A DNA stretch of 60,788 nt from Ferruginibacter sp. (GCA_025352695.1 JANXSK010000078.1:1-60788); one strand, 5' to 3'; positions 18,076 through 28,576 are shown, counted from the stretch's first letter. Translations and numbers: made by a program. Notes: generated by a model not told the origin, from the sequence alone.

Positions 18076-21000
18076 ATGATTTCATCCAAATTAATTCATG
18101 GCCTCGTAGCATTTTTAATTTTCATTGTCATTCCTTTTGCTTCTTTTGCCCAAAACTATTTGTTGAAAGGTGTTGTAAAGGATATGCAGGGTAATCCTGT
18201 TCAGGGAGCTTCTGTAAGTTTAAAAGGTACCAACAAAAACATAGGCACTACAACAGGAGCCGATGGTAGTTTTTCACTTCAAATCCCTGCCTCAAACAGT
18301 AGCATTGAAATTAGTATTGTAGGCTATAAATCTAAAACAGTTGAAGTAAAAGAGGAAACAACTATTGTAGTAATGCTACAGGAATCACCCAGCCAGTTGG
18401 GCGAAGTTGTAATGGTTGGTTATGGCACACAAAAAAAATCGAACCTTACCGGTGCGGTAGCTTCCATAGGTAACAAAGATTTTAAAAATCAACCGCTCAG
18501 CAATCTTGCCAACAGCATCCAGGGCAAACTATCTGGCATTAATGTTACTTCACCGTCGGGTACACCGGGTGCAGGTTTGCTGGTAAGCATCCGTGGTGCA
18601 CAAAACCCTTTGTATGTGGTAGATGGTATTCCGATGCTGAGTGAAAGTAACTCTTCTTTATCTACTTCATTTAATACCACTGGTGAAGAAGTTGGGCAGG
18701 GACAAAACCTGAGTTCTATTTCTGATATTAATCCGGATGATATTGAATCTATCGAAATTTTAAAAGATCCTTCTTCTGCTGCTATTTATGGAGCAAGGGC
18801 TTCCAATGGTGTGGTGCTGGTAACAACTAAAAAAGGTAAGTCTGGCAAAACACAAACAGGCTTTAATATGTACACCGGTTTTCAGCAGGTAGCGAGAAAA
18901 ATAAAATTTATGAACTCCACGCAGTTTGTAAGTATGGTGGAGGAAGCCAGGGCCAACGATTTAAAATTATACAAGGCAGATAACAACGTATTTGGTGCCG
19001 GTTTTGATCCAAAGGTGTTAACGGATCCGCTAATTTATTCTGCAGGCCCCGGCAGTGTAAATACCGTTTGGCTCGATCAAATTTTTAGAACTGCCCCCAT
19101 CAGTAATTATGAAATTAACCTTAAAGGCGGCAATGATAAAACAAAGTTCTATTTAAGTGCAGGATATTTCGATCAGCAGGGTATTGTAATTCAAAATTAT
19201 TTTAAAAGGATGAATGCCCGCTTCAATCTGGATCACAATATCAATGATAAAATTACTGTAGGCGTTAATTTATCTATGAGTAAAAGCCTTAACAGGCGTA
19301 GCTTTAACGATGATACTTATAGTGGTATTGTTACCAATGCTATCGGGGCATCTCCGCTAATGCCGGTGTACGATGCCAATGGCAGCTATTCAAAATTTGA
19401 AGATTACCAGGTTAGTTGGCTATCTGACAATCCGGTAAAATCTGCACATGAAATATTGGGCTTTACTGATGGCTATCGCTTTATGGGGACTGCTTTTGGA
19501 GAATACAAAATTACGCCAGACTTAAAATTCAAAACCTCTTTTAGTACAGATTATACTTCCTTAACAGATAAGCTTTTTTTATCACCCATTACCACTGATG
19601 GTGGTCCAATTGGAGGAAGGGCAACAAAGGCTAATTATACCAGTACAACCTGGCTGAACGAAAATATTTTTAATTACCAGAAATCAATTGGCAAAAATTC
19701 AATCGGCGTATTAGCGGGTTTTACACAGCAGGGTACTACATCTGATAGGATTGCTACAGCAGGGCAAGGCTTTCCGTTGGGTAGTAATTTGTCAGATGTT
19801 TCAGTTGCTGCCATTATCACCCGTGTACCGGTTCCCCCGGGCGGCAACAACCGCCTGCATTCTTACCTGGCAAGGGTTACGTATGATTATGATGGTAAGT
19901 ATTTATTAAGTGCGGTGCTGCGTAGCGATGGATCTTCCCGTTTTCCACAAGGTAAACAGTACGGCTATTTTCCAAGTATCAGTGCTGGCTGGAATGTGAA
20001 CAAGGAAAAATTTATGGAAGTTAGCAAAGTGTTGACTGCTTTAAAAATTAGGGCTAGTTATGGCTTTACCGGCGATCAGGAAATTGGTGATTACCAGAAT
20101 AAACCCTTGTGGCAGCCTGCTGTGTACAACGGCCAATCCGGCCTTAAACCAAAACTGATTGTAGATCCAAATTTAACCTGGCAGAAAAACCGGGGGGCTA
20201 ATGCAGGCATTGATTTTGAATTTTTTGGAGGGCTTATCGGTGGCTCGGCAGATTATTTTGTAAACACCCGGACAGATTTATTGAATTATGTACCCATCGC
20301 CGGTACCACCGGTTTTGCAACTTTGCTTACCAATGGCGGTTCTGTACAGGATAAAGGCTGGGAGGTTAACATAACCTCCCGAAATATCAGTAACAAAGAT
20401 TTTAGGTGGACAACTAATTTCAATATCACCTACCAAAAAAACACCTTGTTAAAAACACCCGTTAATAACCAATTGCTCAGCGCTTTTAATGATTTAAGTC
20501 CTACACATATATTGCAGATAGGCCAACCTGTTGGCACCTTTTGGGGCATTAAATACGAGGGTGTAAACAAACAGACAGGAGACCCGATTTACCAGGATTT
20601 AAATAAAGATGGTGTAATAGATGCAAGTGATGCTCAGGTACTTGGTCATGCAAGAGCAGATTATTTTGGGGGTTTCAATAATAATATAAAATATAAAAAT
20701 CTGGAATTGATGATTGCTACTCAATTCAGTATCGGTAATAAAGTATATAATCTTATAAGGCCCGTTTATGAAAATCTTGGTTACAGTAATAATGGAGGAC
20801 TTACGCAGGTTTATGCCAACAATTCGCTCAACTCGTTAAACCGCTGGCAAAAGCCGGGTGATGTAACTGATGTGCCTCGCTTTTCTTATGTAAACAAAAA
20901 TTACATTGAAAACTCCAGCATGTTTTTAGAAAATGCTTCTTTTTTTAGGATACGTACTGTAAACCTTAGTTACACTTTTAATAAAAAAATGATAAAATTT

Positions 21001-21177
21001 GTCAACAATGTACAAGTATATGCGCAGGTGCAAAACTTGTTGGTGGTTACAAAATATAAAGGCTTTGACCCGGAAGTTAGTTCCAATGGAGGAAACCAGG
21101 ATAGAACCGCAGGTGTTGATTATGCAGCCTACCCGCCGGCCCGGACTTTTACACTTGGCTTCAACCTTAGTTTTTAA
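18076..21177 (+). CDS. SusC/RagA-family TonB-dependent outer-membrane receptor
   Basis: 1033 residues. Signal peptide (LIFIVIPFASFAQ), N-terminal carboxypeptidase-regulatory-like domain (about 27-110: LKGVVKDMQGNPVQGASV, IVGYKSKTVEV), TonB-box-like and plug region (GEVVMVGYGTQKKSNLTGAV; NPLYVVDGIPM; IEILKDPSSAAIYGARASNG) and a 22-strand type barrel ending in aromatic FTLGFNLSF. With the SusD lipoprotein it would form the pedal-bin importer that draws a bound solute through the outer membrane using TonB energy. The neighbours encode amine and amino-acid enzymes rather than glycosidases, so the cargo is probably a nitrogen compound or peptide-like molecule (inference). Confidence 0.96.
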   Translation: MISSKLIHGLVAFLIFIVIPFASFAQNYLLKGVVKDMQGNPVQGASVSLKGTNKNIGTTTGADGSFSLQIPASNSSIEISIVGYKSKTVEVKEETTIVVMLQESPSQLGEVVMVGYGTQKKSNLTGAVASIGNKDFKNQPLSNLANSIQGKLSGINVTSPSGTPGAGLLVSIRGAQNPLYVVDGIPMLSESNSSLSTSFNTTGEEVGQGQNLSSISDINPDDIESIEILKDPSSAAIYGARASNGVVLVTTKKGKSGKTQTGFNMYTGFQQVARKIKFMNSTQFVSMVEEARANDLKLYKADNNVFGAGFDPKVLTDPLIYSAGPGSVNTVWLDQIFRTAPISNYEINLKGGNDKTKFYLSAGYFDQQGIVIQNYFKRMNARFNLDHNINDKITVGVNLSMSKSLNRRSFNDDTYSGIVTNAIGASPLMPVYDANGSYSKFEDYQVSWLSDNPVKSAHEILGFTDGYRFMGTAFGEYKITPDLKFKTSFSTDYTSLTDKLFLSPITTDGGPIGGRATKANYTSTTWLNENIFNYQKSIGKNSIGVLAGFTQQGTTSDRIATAGQGFPLGSNLSDVSVAAIITRVPVPPGGNNRLHSYLARVTYDYDGKYLLSAVLRSDGSSRFPQGKQYGYFPSISAGWNVNKEKFMEVSKVLTALKIRASYGFTGDQEIGDYQNKPLWQPAVYNGQSGLKPKLIVDPNLTWQKNRGANAGIDFEFFGGLIGGSADYFVNTRTDLLNYVPIAGTTGFATLLTNGGSVQDKGWEVNITSRNISNKDFRWTTNFNITYQKNTLLKTPVNNQLLSAFNDLSPTHILQIGQPVGTFWGIKYEGVNKQTGDPIYQDLNKDGVIDASDAQVLGHARADYFGGFNNNIKYKNLELMIATQFSIGNKVYNLIRPVYENLGYSNNGGLTQVYANNSLNSLNRWQKPGDVTDVPRFSYVNKNYIENSSMFLENASFFRIRTVNLSYTFNKKMIKFVNNVQVYAQVQNLLVVTKYKGFDPEVSSNGGNQDRTAGVDYAAYPPARTFTLGFNLSF

Positions 21178-21195
21178 TTTAAAAAAATGCTGATC

Positions 21196-22581
21196 ATGAA
21201 ATTTTATATAAAAAATATTTTCCTTTTTTCTTTTGCGGTACTGGTTATTTCATCCTGCCAAAAGTTGGATGTTAGTTCACCTAGCGATGTGCCTACCAAC
21301 AATGTTTTTAAAAATGCAGATGGCTTACGGTCTGCAGTAATTGGTATGTACAGCACTATGCAGGTAAAAGAATATTACGGTGCCTATTACCCTTTAATGG
21401 CCGATCTTAATAGCGATGCACTTACCCAGGGCGGTTACGATATTCCGAGTTTAAATGAAATTGGACTACATGCTATTACCCCTACAAATTTATATGCAGA
21501 GCGTATATATGTTGCAATTTATAAAACAATTGCAACAGCCAATGCTATTTTACAATCAGTAGATGTTATCAGCGACCCAAATCTTGGTGAAGCTGAAAAG
21601 AAAACGATCAAGGCACAGGCTTTAGCAATCAGAGCCCTTGGGCATTTTGATTTGCTTCGACTGTATGGTTATCATTGGGATTTGAATTCTCCCAATGGCA
21701 TACCCTTAATTACAAGTGTGCAAAAAGCAACAGACATTGTACCAAGAAGTACAGTGGCAGATACCTATACTGCCATCATCAAAGATTTAAAGGATGCCAA
21801 CAGTATTATTCCTACAGATTTTACTGATGCTAAATATGCCAATATACTCTTTATAAAAGGGCTGCTAGCAAGGGTTTATTTATATAAAAAAGATATGGTA
21901 AATGCCGCTGATTTTGCCACACAGGTCATCAACGACGGCACTTTTAGTTTGCTGGATGCCAGTACTTTCCCAACTATTTATTCAGGCAGGTTAAGTGCAG
22001 AATCTATTTTTGAATTGACTTTTGATGCACAGAACCAAAGCTTCTTTAATGGCACCACCTATGTACGCCCCGAAGCATTGCGTACTGAGGTTTTCTTTCT
22101 CGCCAATCAAAAACTGAATTTATTCTTTCAGTCAAGGCCGAGAGATAAAAGAAGCGAACTGGTAGATTTTGTAAACAATGATCCGGGCATTTTACCCGAT
22201 GGCAGAACATTAAAATACAGGGGTGAAGTAACAAAGGACAATCCGGCTTACATGATGCGGATAGCTGAAATATACCTGATAGCAGCAGAAGCGAAAAAGC
22301 TTTCTGGTGGAGGTTTAACATACCTTAACCAGTTGCGGGAATACAGGGGCATGGAAGATATATCACCTGCCGGCGTACCCAGCGAAGCCAGCTTTTTACA
22401 GGCTGTGCTGGATGAAAGGTTAAGCGAATTAAACTTTGAAGGTCACCGTTTTTTTGACCTGGCACGTTACCAGTTAATGGAGAATATAATTGGCGTGAGC
22501 AATGAGTATTCAGTATTCCCCATACCACAAAGAGAAGTAATTGCAACAAATCAGCAGGTAAAACAAAACCCTGGATTTTAA
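21196..22581 (+). CDS. SusD/RagB-family surface lipoprotein
   Basis: 461 residues. The lipobox VISSC follows a short hydrophobic signal, giving an outer-membrane lipoprotein; the Met at 21196 is preferred over the ATG three codons upstream because it places the signal peptide normally. TPR-like helices with GLRSAVIGMYSTMQ, RALGHFDLLRLYG (the typical SusD ARFYYFDLVRLYG-like motif), YMMRIAEIYLIAAEA and ERLSELNFEGHRFFDLARY. It caps SusC and binds the substrate. Its frame begins 9 bp after susC. Confidence 0.95.
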   Translation: MKFYIKNIFLFSFAVLVISSCQKLDVSSPSDVPTNNVFKNADGLRSAVIGMYSTMQVKEYYGAYYPLMADLNSDALTQGGYDIPSLNEIGLHAITPTNLYAERIYVAIYKTIATANAILQSVDVISDPNLGEAEKKTIKAQALAIRALGHFDLLRLYGYHWDLNSPNGIPLITSVQKATDIVPRSTVADTYTAIIKDLKDANSIIPTDFTDAKYANILFIKGLLARVYLYKKDMVNAADFATQVINDGTFSLLDASTFPTIYSGRLSAESIFELTFDAQNQSFFNGTTYVRPEALRTEVFFLANQKLNLFFQSRPRDKRSELVDFVNNDPGILPDGRTLKYRGEVTKDNPAYMMRIAEIYLIAAEAKKLSGGGLTYLNQLREYRGMEDISPAGVPSEASFLQAVLDERLSELNFEGHRFFDLARYQLMENIIGVSNEYSVFPIPQREVIATNQQVKQNPGF

Positions 22582-22678
22582 ATTTTTTATGCCACACCTT
22601 GCCATAACTGAATTATTAAAAAGAGCTTTTAAAAAAGCTAATAAAGAAATTAGTAATAATTTATTTATAGATGATTGC

Positions 22679-24157
22679 ATGCAGCAAAGCAGAAGAAAAT
22701 TTTTGAAGCAGGCATCCATATTGGGAACTGGTATTTTACTTGGCCCATCTTTATTGAAGGCGGGCAATTTTTCAACCGATAAAAAAATCGTAATTATTGG
22801 GGCAGGTATTGCAGGATTAAATGCAGCACATCAATTAAAAAAATTGGGTTTACAAACTACTGTTTATGAGGCTGCCAACCGGCCCGGTGGCAGAATGTAT
22901 ACGTTGAAAAACTATTTTGCCACCAATATCACTACAGATATTGGTGGCGAATTTGTTGATACTACACACAAGGAAATAATAGCACTGGCTAAAGAATTAA
23001 ATGTAGATTTTTATGATTTACGAACCGATAAATTAGTAAGTAAAACGTTTTATTTTGGAGGAAGAAGTTATACAGAAGAAGAGTTGGGCGAAGCGTTAAA
23101 ACCTTTTGTAGGCCAGATGGAAAAGGATATTCAGTCTTTACCCGAAATTAAAAATTATACTACATGCGCAGTTTTTGAAAAGCTGGATCAGCAATCTATT
23201 GCAGGTTATTTAACTAAGCTTGGAATTAGTGGCTGGCTCTACGATTTTATTTATGTGGTATTAACCCGTGAATATGGCATCGAAGCATCGGAACAATCTG
23301 CCCTTAACTTTTTAATCATGTTTGATGCACCTGCTAGCGACAATAAAAATTACGAGCTCTTTGGTAGTGACCATGAAGTTTTTAAAATAAAGGGAGGCAG
23401 TCAACATCTCACAGATACATTGGCTGCAACCATGTCATCAACTATCAGGCTGCAGCACCAACTGCAATCGATCACTCAAAATAAAAATAACATTACTTTA
23501 ATATTTAATCAAGAAGGAAAAAAAATAATTGTTGAGGCTGATTATGTGGTGATGACGCTGCCTTTTTCTATTTTGCGAAAAATTCCATTTCTTGCAGCTA
23601 TGCCAATACAAAAAAGAAAATGTATTGATGAGTTGGGATATGGTAACAGTTGTAAATTTATTATCGGTTTTAAAGATAAAACATGGCATGCTGCAGGCAA
23701 GCAAGGGTATACATTTACAGACGAAGCTTTTGGTTGCGGATGGGATAGTAGCCAGATGCAATCAGATAAGGAAAGTAGTTTTACTGTATTTGGTGGCGGC
23801 AAGTTTGGGGATGAAATGAATGAACAGCAACAGCAAAAATTAAGTAAGCAGTATGTAGCAGCATTGGATACAATTTATCCTGGGTCAGCTAAAGCATATA
23901 GTGGAAAAAATATAAAATTTTGCTGGGCAAAATCGCCTGTTGCCAAAGCCGGATATAGTTGTTTTAAAACAGGGCAATGGTCAACCCTTGCAGGATGGGA
24001 AGCCATACCTGTAGGTAATATCCATTTTGCCGGAGAGCATACCAGCATCGAATTTCAGGGCTATATGAATGGTGCTGCTGAAACCGGAAAAATGGCAGCT
24101 GAACAAATTGCTGCAAAAATTTTTAGCATTTCAAAAGTAAATAACCTACGTTATTAA
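22679..24157 (+). CDS. Flavin amine oxidase with Tat signal peptide
   Basis: 492 residues from the ATG at 22679; the frame runs to an earlier ATG at 22589, but the later start exposes a Tat signal at the N-terminus (MQQSRRKFLKQASILGTGIL). FAD-binding Rossmann fold IVIIGAGIAGLNAAHQL with the YEAANRPGGRM flavin motif, and a C-terminal FAD-contact segment HFAGEHTSIEFQGYMNGAAE; the centre is the amine oxidase substrate domain. It should oxidise a primary or secondary amine in the periplasm, giving an aldehyde, ammonia and H2O2. An L-amino-acid oxidase is the alternative. Sits 22 bp before the first aminotransferase. Confidence 0.9.
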   Translation: MQQSRRKFLKQASILGTGILLGPSLLKAGNFSTDKKIVIIGAGIAGLNAAHQLKKLGLQTTVYEAANRPGGRMYTLKNYFATNITTDIGGEFVDTTHKEIIALAKELNVDFYDLRTDKLVSKTFYFGGRSYTEEELGEALKPFVGQMEKDIQSLPEIKNYTTCAVFEKLDQQSIAGYLTKLGISGWLYDFIYVVLTREYGIEASEQSALNFLIMFDAPASDNKNYELFGSDHEVFKIKGGSQHLTDTLAATMSSTIRLQHQLQSITQNKNNITLIFNQEGKKIIVEADYVVMTLPFSILRKIPFLAAMPIQKRKCIDELGYGNSCKFIIGFKDKTWHAAGKQGYTFTDEAFGCGWDSSQMQSDKESSFTVFGGGKFGDEMNEQQQQKLSKQYVAALDTIYPGSAKAYSGKNIKFCWAKSPVAKAGYSCFKTGQWSTLAGWEAIPVGNIHFAGEHTSIEFQGYMNGAAETGKMAAEQIAAKIFSISKVNNLRY

Positions 24158-24178
24158 GGGCAAGATATTAATATCATT

Positions 24179-25510
24179 ATGCAAAAGAAACAATTGGTTC
24201 GCCAAAAAAATATGAGCAACGCAGCAAAAATATTAGCAAAGAGAAAACAGTTTGTGCCGCATGCCATCGGCATCTTTAATCCATCCACAGCAGCAAGTGC
24301 AAGTGGAAGTACGATCACTGATGCAGACGGAAAAGTGATGATAGATTTTGCTGGCGGCATTGGTGTGGTAAATGCAGGTCATTGTCCGCCAACAGTGGTA
24401 AAAGCCATTGCAGAACAGGCAGCCAAACTAATTCATTGCAGTTTTAATGTAGCGTCTTATGAAGTATACATACAGCTTGCAGAAAAACTTGCTACGATGT
24501 TTCCGCATGGCGATGCGACCAAAGTAATGTTAACCAACTCCGGTGCAGAAAGTGTGGAAAATGCTATAAAAATTGCCCGGCAAGCTACAGGCAGACCAGC
24601 TATTATTTGTTACGAAGGCGCTTTTCACGGCCGTAGTATGATGGCGATGACACTTACTTCCAAAGTAGGATACAAAATGGGTTGTGGTCCATTTGCGCCG
24701 GAAGTTTACCGTATTCCCTATCCTGATTATTACAGAGATGCAAATGGCTTGAACGAAGATGATTTTTCGGATAGGCACTTACGGGAGTTAGAAATATTTT
24801 TTCAAACACAAGTACCGCAACAACAGGTAGCGGCCATTATAATTGAACCTGTACAGGGCGAAGGTGGCTTTAATGTAATACCGGAAAAATATATAAAGGG
24901 GCTCCGAAAAATATGCGACACCTACGGCATATTGCTGATACTGGATGAAGTACAAAGCGGCTTTGGCCGGACCGGTAAATGGGCAGCGTACGAACATTTT
25001 AATGTGATCCCGGATCTGTCTACTTGGGCAAAATCAATGGGTAGTGGTATGCCGATTGGTTGTGTAATTGGAAGAGCAGCTATCATGGATAGTTGCAAGC
25101 CTTCCACCATTGGCGGCACTTATCCGGGTAACCCCGTTTGCTGTGCGGCAGCACTGGCCACCATTGAGTACATGGAAGAAATAAATATCAATGCGCTGGG
25201 TGAAAAAGTGGGTGCAATTGTAAGGCAACGCTTTAATGAAATGAAAAGTAAATTTCCTGCCATCGGAGATGTAAGAGGCTTAGGAGCCATGATGGCTTTT
25301 GAATTGGTAAAAAACAGTGACCCTTTTCAACCGGATGGCGATACCTGTAAAAAGCTAATAGCTTATTGTGCAGCACATGGGTTAATCGTTATCAATGCAG
25401 GCATCAATGGTAACGTTATCAGAATACTCAGCCCACTTGTTATTAGCGAAGAGTTATTAAACAAGGGATTGGATATTATTGAAAGTGGACTGAGAGAAAT
25501 TTTGGGATAG
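24179..25510 (+). CDS. Class III aminotransferase, GABA aminotransferase-like (copy 1)
   Basis: 443 residues. A PLP enzyme of the 4-aminobutyrate/ornithine aminotransferase group, with MIDFAGGIGVVNAGH, TNSGAESVENAIKIAR (phosphate-binding), YEGAFHGRS, ILDEVQSGFGRTG (PLP-pyridine Asp) and the Schiff-base Lys in WAKSMGSGMPIG. It would transfer the omega-amino group of GABA or a related amine to an oxo acid. The ATG at 24212 (MSNAAKIL) is an alternative start. A succinate-semialdehyde-type dehydrogenase follows, so the pair fits the GABA shunt. Clearly alignable with the second aminotransferase at 29664. Confidence 0.92.
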   Translation: MQKKQLVRQKNMSNAAKILAKRKQFVPHAIGIFNPSTAASASGSTITDADGKVMIDFAGGIGVVNAGHCPPTVVKAIAEQAAKLIHCSFNVASYEVYIQLAEKLATMFPHGDATKVMLTNSGAESVENAIKIARQATGRPAIICYEGAFHGRSMMAMTLTSKVGYKMGCGPFAPEVYRIPYPDYYRDANGLNEDDFSDRHLRELEIFFQTQVPQQQVAAIIIEPVQGEGGFNVIPEKYIKGLRKICDTYGILLILDEVQSGFGRTGKWAAYEHFNVIPDLSTWAKSMGSGMPIGCVIGRAAIMDSCKPSTIGGTYPGNPVCCAAALATIEYMEEININALGEKVGAIVRQRFNEMKSKFPAIGDVRGLGAMMAFELVKNSDPFQPDGDTCKKLIAYCAAHGLIVINAGINGNVIRILSPLVISEELLNKGLDIIESGLREILG

Positions 25511-25649
25511 TTTCAATGGCTTCCTTAATAAAGTTATTGCTGAAAAATGGAACTTTTCGAAGTGTGCTCAATAGAATGATAAGGTACAAGAGTGCGACGC
25601 CAATGAAGCTAAATAGCTGCAACAAAGCCCGGCTCATAAAAAATTAAAT
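25511..25649. other. Spacer with possible interspersed repeat
   Basis: 139 bp between the aminotransferase and aldehyde dehydrogenase genes. It contains GGTACAAGAGTGCGACGCC and, further on, CAACAAAGCCCGGCTCATAA. These words look unlike the surrounding AT-rich spacers and may belong to an interspersed intergenic element; this is unproven. Confidence 0.3.
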
Positions 25650-27083
25650 ATGGAAGTAAAACAATTTATAAATGGTCAACTGGTAAATGCTATCAACAAT
25701 GGCAGTACCCAACTTATTAATCCTGCTACAGAAGAAGTGATCAGTAATATTTCATTTGGCGATAAAGCTGATTGCAATGCAGCCATTGATGCAGCTAAAG
25801 AAGCATTTAAAACATGGGGAAAAACAACCCCTTATTTTAGGGCTGAAATTTTAAAAAAAGCTGCACAATATATTCGGGATAATGTAGTGGCTTTTGCAAC
25901 AGACATGGTAAATGAAAGTGGTAAACCATTGGCAGAAGCAAAGGGTGAATTTATGGTAGCCGCCAACCTTTTTGAATGGTATGCAGAAGAAGGTAAAAGA
26001 GCGTATGGTAAAACAATTCCTACAAACCGTATTGATAAAAGAAGTTTTACACAATGGCAACCGATGGGCGTAATTGGGATAATTACTGCCTGGAATTTTC
26101 CGGCTTATAACCCAGCAAGAGCATGGGCCGCCGCATTGGCAGCAGGCTGTTCCGTGGTAGCGAAGCCTTCTGAATTTACGCCCATGGCAGGATTGCATTT
26201 GGCAAAAGCATTAACAGAAGCTGGTTTGCCCGCTGGTGTGCTAAATGTATTAACAGGTGATGCTGCATTAATTGGTGATGCCATGTTACAACACCCGCAG
26301 TTAAAAAAAATAAGTTTTACGGGTAGTACAAGAGTTGGCAAAATTTTAATGGACGGCGCATCAAAAACGCATACCCGATTATCGTTGGAATTGGGGGGCA
26401 ATGCCCCGGTAATTATTTATAGCGATGTGGATGTGCAAGCCATCGCCAAAACGGCGGCTTTGGCAAGGTTTAGAAATAACGGACAAGTGTGCATAGCACC
26501 GCAACGGTTTTATGTGCACGAAAAAATTTATCAGGAATTTGCAACTGCAGTTAGTCTGCAGGTGGCACAATTAAAAGTAGGCAATGGTTTTGATGAAGGG
26601 GTTCAACTTGGCCCGTTGATTAATGCAAAGCAAAAGGAAAGTGTAAACGAATTGCTGATAAATGCGGCAAAAGAAAATGCAACCATTTTAACGGGAGGTA
26701 AGATGCCGGATCATTTAAGTAAAGGTTATTTTATTCAACCGGCTGTAGTGGCTGATGTAGAACAATCTTCTGTGCTGGCAAATAACGAAATTTTTGGTCC
26801 GGTACTTCCATTGTTTTCTTTCAACAATATGGATGAAGTAATTGCCAAAGCCAATGATACACCCTATGGTTTGTCGGCCTATATTTTTACTAACCTTTTA
26901 AAAACGGCCTTTAATACCGCAGAACAACTGGAGTTTGGTATGGTAGGCATTAATGAATGGACGCCGCATGGTGCTGAATTACCTTTTGGTGGCTGGAAAC
27001 AAAGTGGGCAGGGACATGAAAGTGGTAGTGAAGGTTTGTATGAATATTTAGAATTGAAGTTGGTTAGTATGGGAGGAATTTAA
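25650..27083 (+). CDS. NAD(P)-dependent succinate-semialdehyde dehydrogenase family
   Basis: 477 residues, full-length aldehyde dehydrogenase. Cofactor site GIITAWNFPAYNPARAW and FTGSTRVGKIL, catalytic Glu in LELGGNAPVI, catalytic Cys in NNGQVCIAPQRF. The GabD/succinate-semialdehyde subgroup is suggested by overall sequence and by its place after a GABA-type aminotransferase. It would oxidise the aldehyde formed by deamination to the acid (for GABA, succinate), which enters the TCA cycle. Specificity for succinate semialdehyde is inference. Confidence 0.9.
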   Translation: MEVKQFINGQLVNAINNGSTQLINPATEEVISNISFGDKADCNAAIDAAKEAFKTWGKTTPYFRAEILKKAAQYIRDNVVAFATDMVNESGKPLAEAKGEFMVAANLFEWYAEEGKRAYGKTIPTNRIDKRSFTQWQPMGVIGIITAWNFPAYNPARAWAAALAAGCSVVAKPSEFTPMAGLHLAKALTEAGLPAGVLNVLTGDAALIGDAMLQHPQLKKISFTGSTRVGKILMDGASKTHTRLSLELGGNAPVIIYSDVDVQAIAKTAALARFRNNGQVCIAPQRFYVHEKIYQEFATAVSLQVAQLKVGNGFDEGVQLGPLINAKQKESVNELLINAAKENATILTGGKMPDHLSKGYFIQPAVVADVEQSSVLANNEIFGPVLPLFSFNNMDEVIAKANDTPYGLSAYIFTNLLKTAFNTAEQLEFGMVGINEWTPHGAELPFGGWKQSGQGHESGSEGLYEYLELKLVSMGGI

Positions 27084-27196
27084 AGCCCCTCCGCTCCCTG
27101 AAGTGGGAACTATTAAGAGATAATTTAGCGTATAAATTAGTTTGAGTAGAACACGACCAATAGCTTTTCCTTTTAAAACTTATAATTTATTAACTC

Positions 27197-28573
27197 ATGC
27201 TTGATTACGGTGCTTTGGCTTTAATACCTCCGCTGGTGGTAATTGTTTTAGCAGTCCTGCTCAAATCATCTTTTGAGCCGTTACTGATTGGCTGCGTTGT
27301 TGGCTTTGTAATGATTGCATTTCACACCAACGGTAATTTTTTTAATGACTTTGTTGATTCGCTTACCAAAGTATTAGGGGATAAAGATTCAGTATGGGTG
27401 ATACTAGTGTGTGGTTTGTATGGCTCTTTAATTGGGTTGATGGTGCGAAGTGGAGGAACCAATATGTTTGGAGACTGGGCATTGAACAGGATACAAACAA
27501 AAAAAAGTGCGCTGACTACCACCTGGTTACTTGGGCTGGTAATATTTTTAGATGATTATTTAAGTGCGCTTACTGTAGGCATGAGCATGAAAAAAATTAC
27601 CGATGCTCACCGGGTACCGAGAGAAAAACTAGCTTACATTGTAAATACAACAGCAGCACCCTTGTGTGTGATTGTACCAATATCTACCTGGACAATTTTT
27701 GTAGGAAAAATTTTAGAAACATCCAAAGTAGCTGCACCAGGAAAAGGGCTGGTAACTTATTGGCACATGATTCCATTTGTGGTATATGGATTTGTTTCCG
27801 TGTTACTGATTCCTTTATTTATTTACGGTGTATTTCCCTGGTTTGGTAAAATGAAAAAGGCAAAAATACGCACGGAAGAAACAGGCAAAGTTGTTGGTAA
27901 TCCTTTTTCAAGCACTGCCAGTTTGGATGTTACACCCATGGATTCTTCCAAGCAGGCAAAAGTGATTTATTTTATCTTACCCATTATCGTATTGCTGGCT
28001 GCGACTATCTATTTTGATATTGATGCACTTAAAGGTGTAATGGTAGCAGTTGGTTTTACTTTTTTTTATTACCTCATTATTCGGCTGGGTACTTTCAGGC
28101 AATTATCCGAAACTATTTTTACCGGCTTTAACAGTATGGTATTTGCGCTGGCTATTTTATTAATGAGTTATTTATTGAAAGATGTAAATGATAAAATGCA
28201 ACTGACACAGTATGTACTTAAAGCAGCATCGCCCTATCTCAACAAACAACTTTTACCTGTTATAGTTTTTATTTCATTATCCATTATTTCTATTACTACG
28301 AGTGCTTCCTGGGGATTATATGTAGTGGCTATTCCGCTAATAGTTCCACTGGCACGGCACTTCGATTCAAATGTGCTCCTTAATATTGGTGCTGTTGTAA
28401 GTGCTGGTGCAGCAGGTAGCAATGCGTGCCTGTACTCAGATTGTAATATACTTACTTCCCAAAGTACTGAATGCAATAATCTAGATCACGGCCTGTCGCA
28501 GTTACCTTATGCCGGCATCGCTTTTTTAATTTCCTGCTTAATTTATATCATACTTGGCTTTACAGTCGCATAA
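27197..28573 (+). CDS. NhaC-family Na+/H+ antiporter or carboxylate/amino-acid carrier
   Basis: 458 residues, about 11-12 hydrophobic segments. Conserved stretches of the NhaC/ArsB-like superfamily: FLDDYLSALTVG, STWTIFVGK and GSNACLYSDCNILTSQSTEC near the C-terminus. The family includes Na+/H+ antiporters, malate/lactate antiporters and suspected amino-acid carriers. Inside a catabolic run it may well be the inner-membrane step for the compound imported by SusCD. The next gene starts 3 bp after its stop, so co-transcription is nearly certain. Confidence 0.9.
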   Translation: MLDYGALALIPPLVVIVLAVLLKSSFEPLLIGCVVGFVMIAFHTNGNFFNDFVDSLTKVLGDKDSVWVILVCGLYGSLIGLMVRSGGTNMFGDWALNRIQTKKSALTTTWLLGLVIFLDDYLSALTVGMSMKKITDAHRVPREKLAYIVNTTAAPLCVIVPISTWTIFVGKILETSKVAAPGKGLVTYWHMIPFVVYGFVSVLLIPLFIYGVFPWFGKMKKAKIRTEETGKVVGNPFSSTASLDVTPMDSSKQAKVIYFILPIIVLLAATIYFDIDALKGVMVAVGFTFFYYLIIRLGTFRQLSETIFTGFNSMVFALAILLMSYLLKDVNDKMQLTQYVLKAASPYLNKQLLPVIVFISLSIISITTSASWGLYVVAIPLIVPLARHFDSNVLLNIGAVVSAGAAGSNACLYSDCNILTSQSTECNNLDHGLSQLPYAGIAFLISCLIYIILGFTVA

Positions 28574-28576
28574 AAA

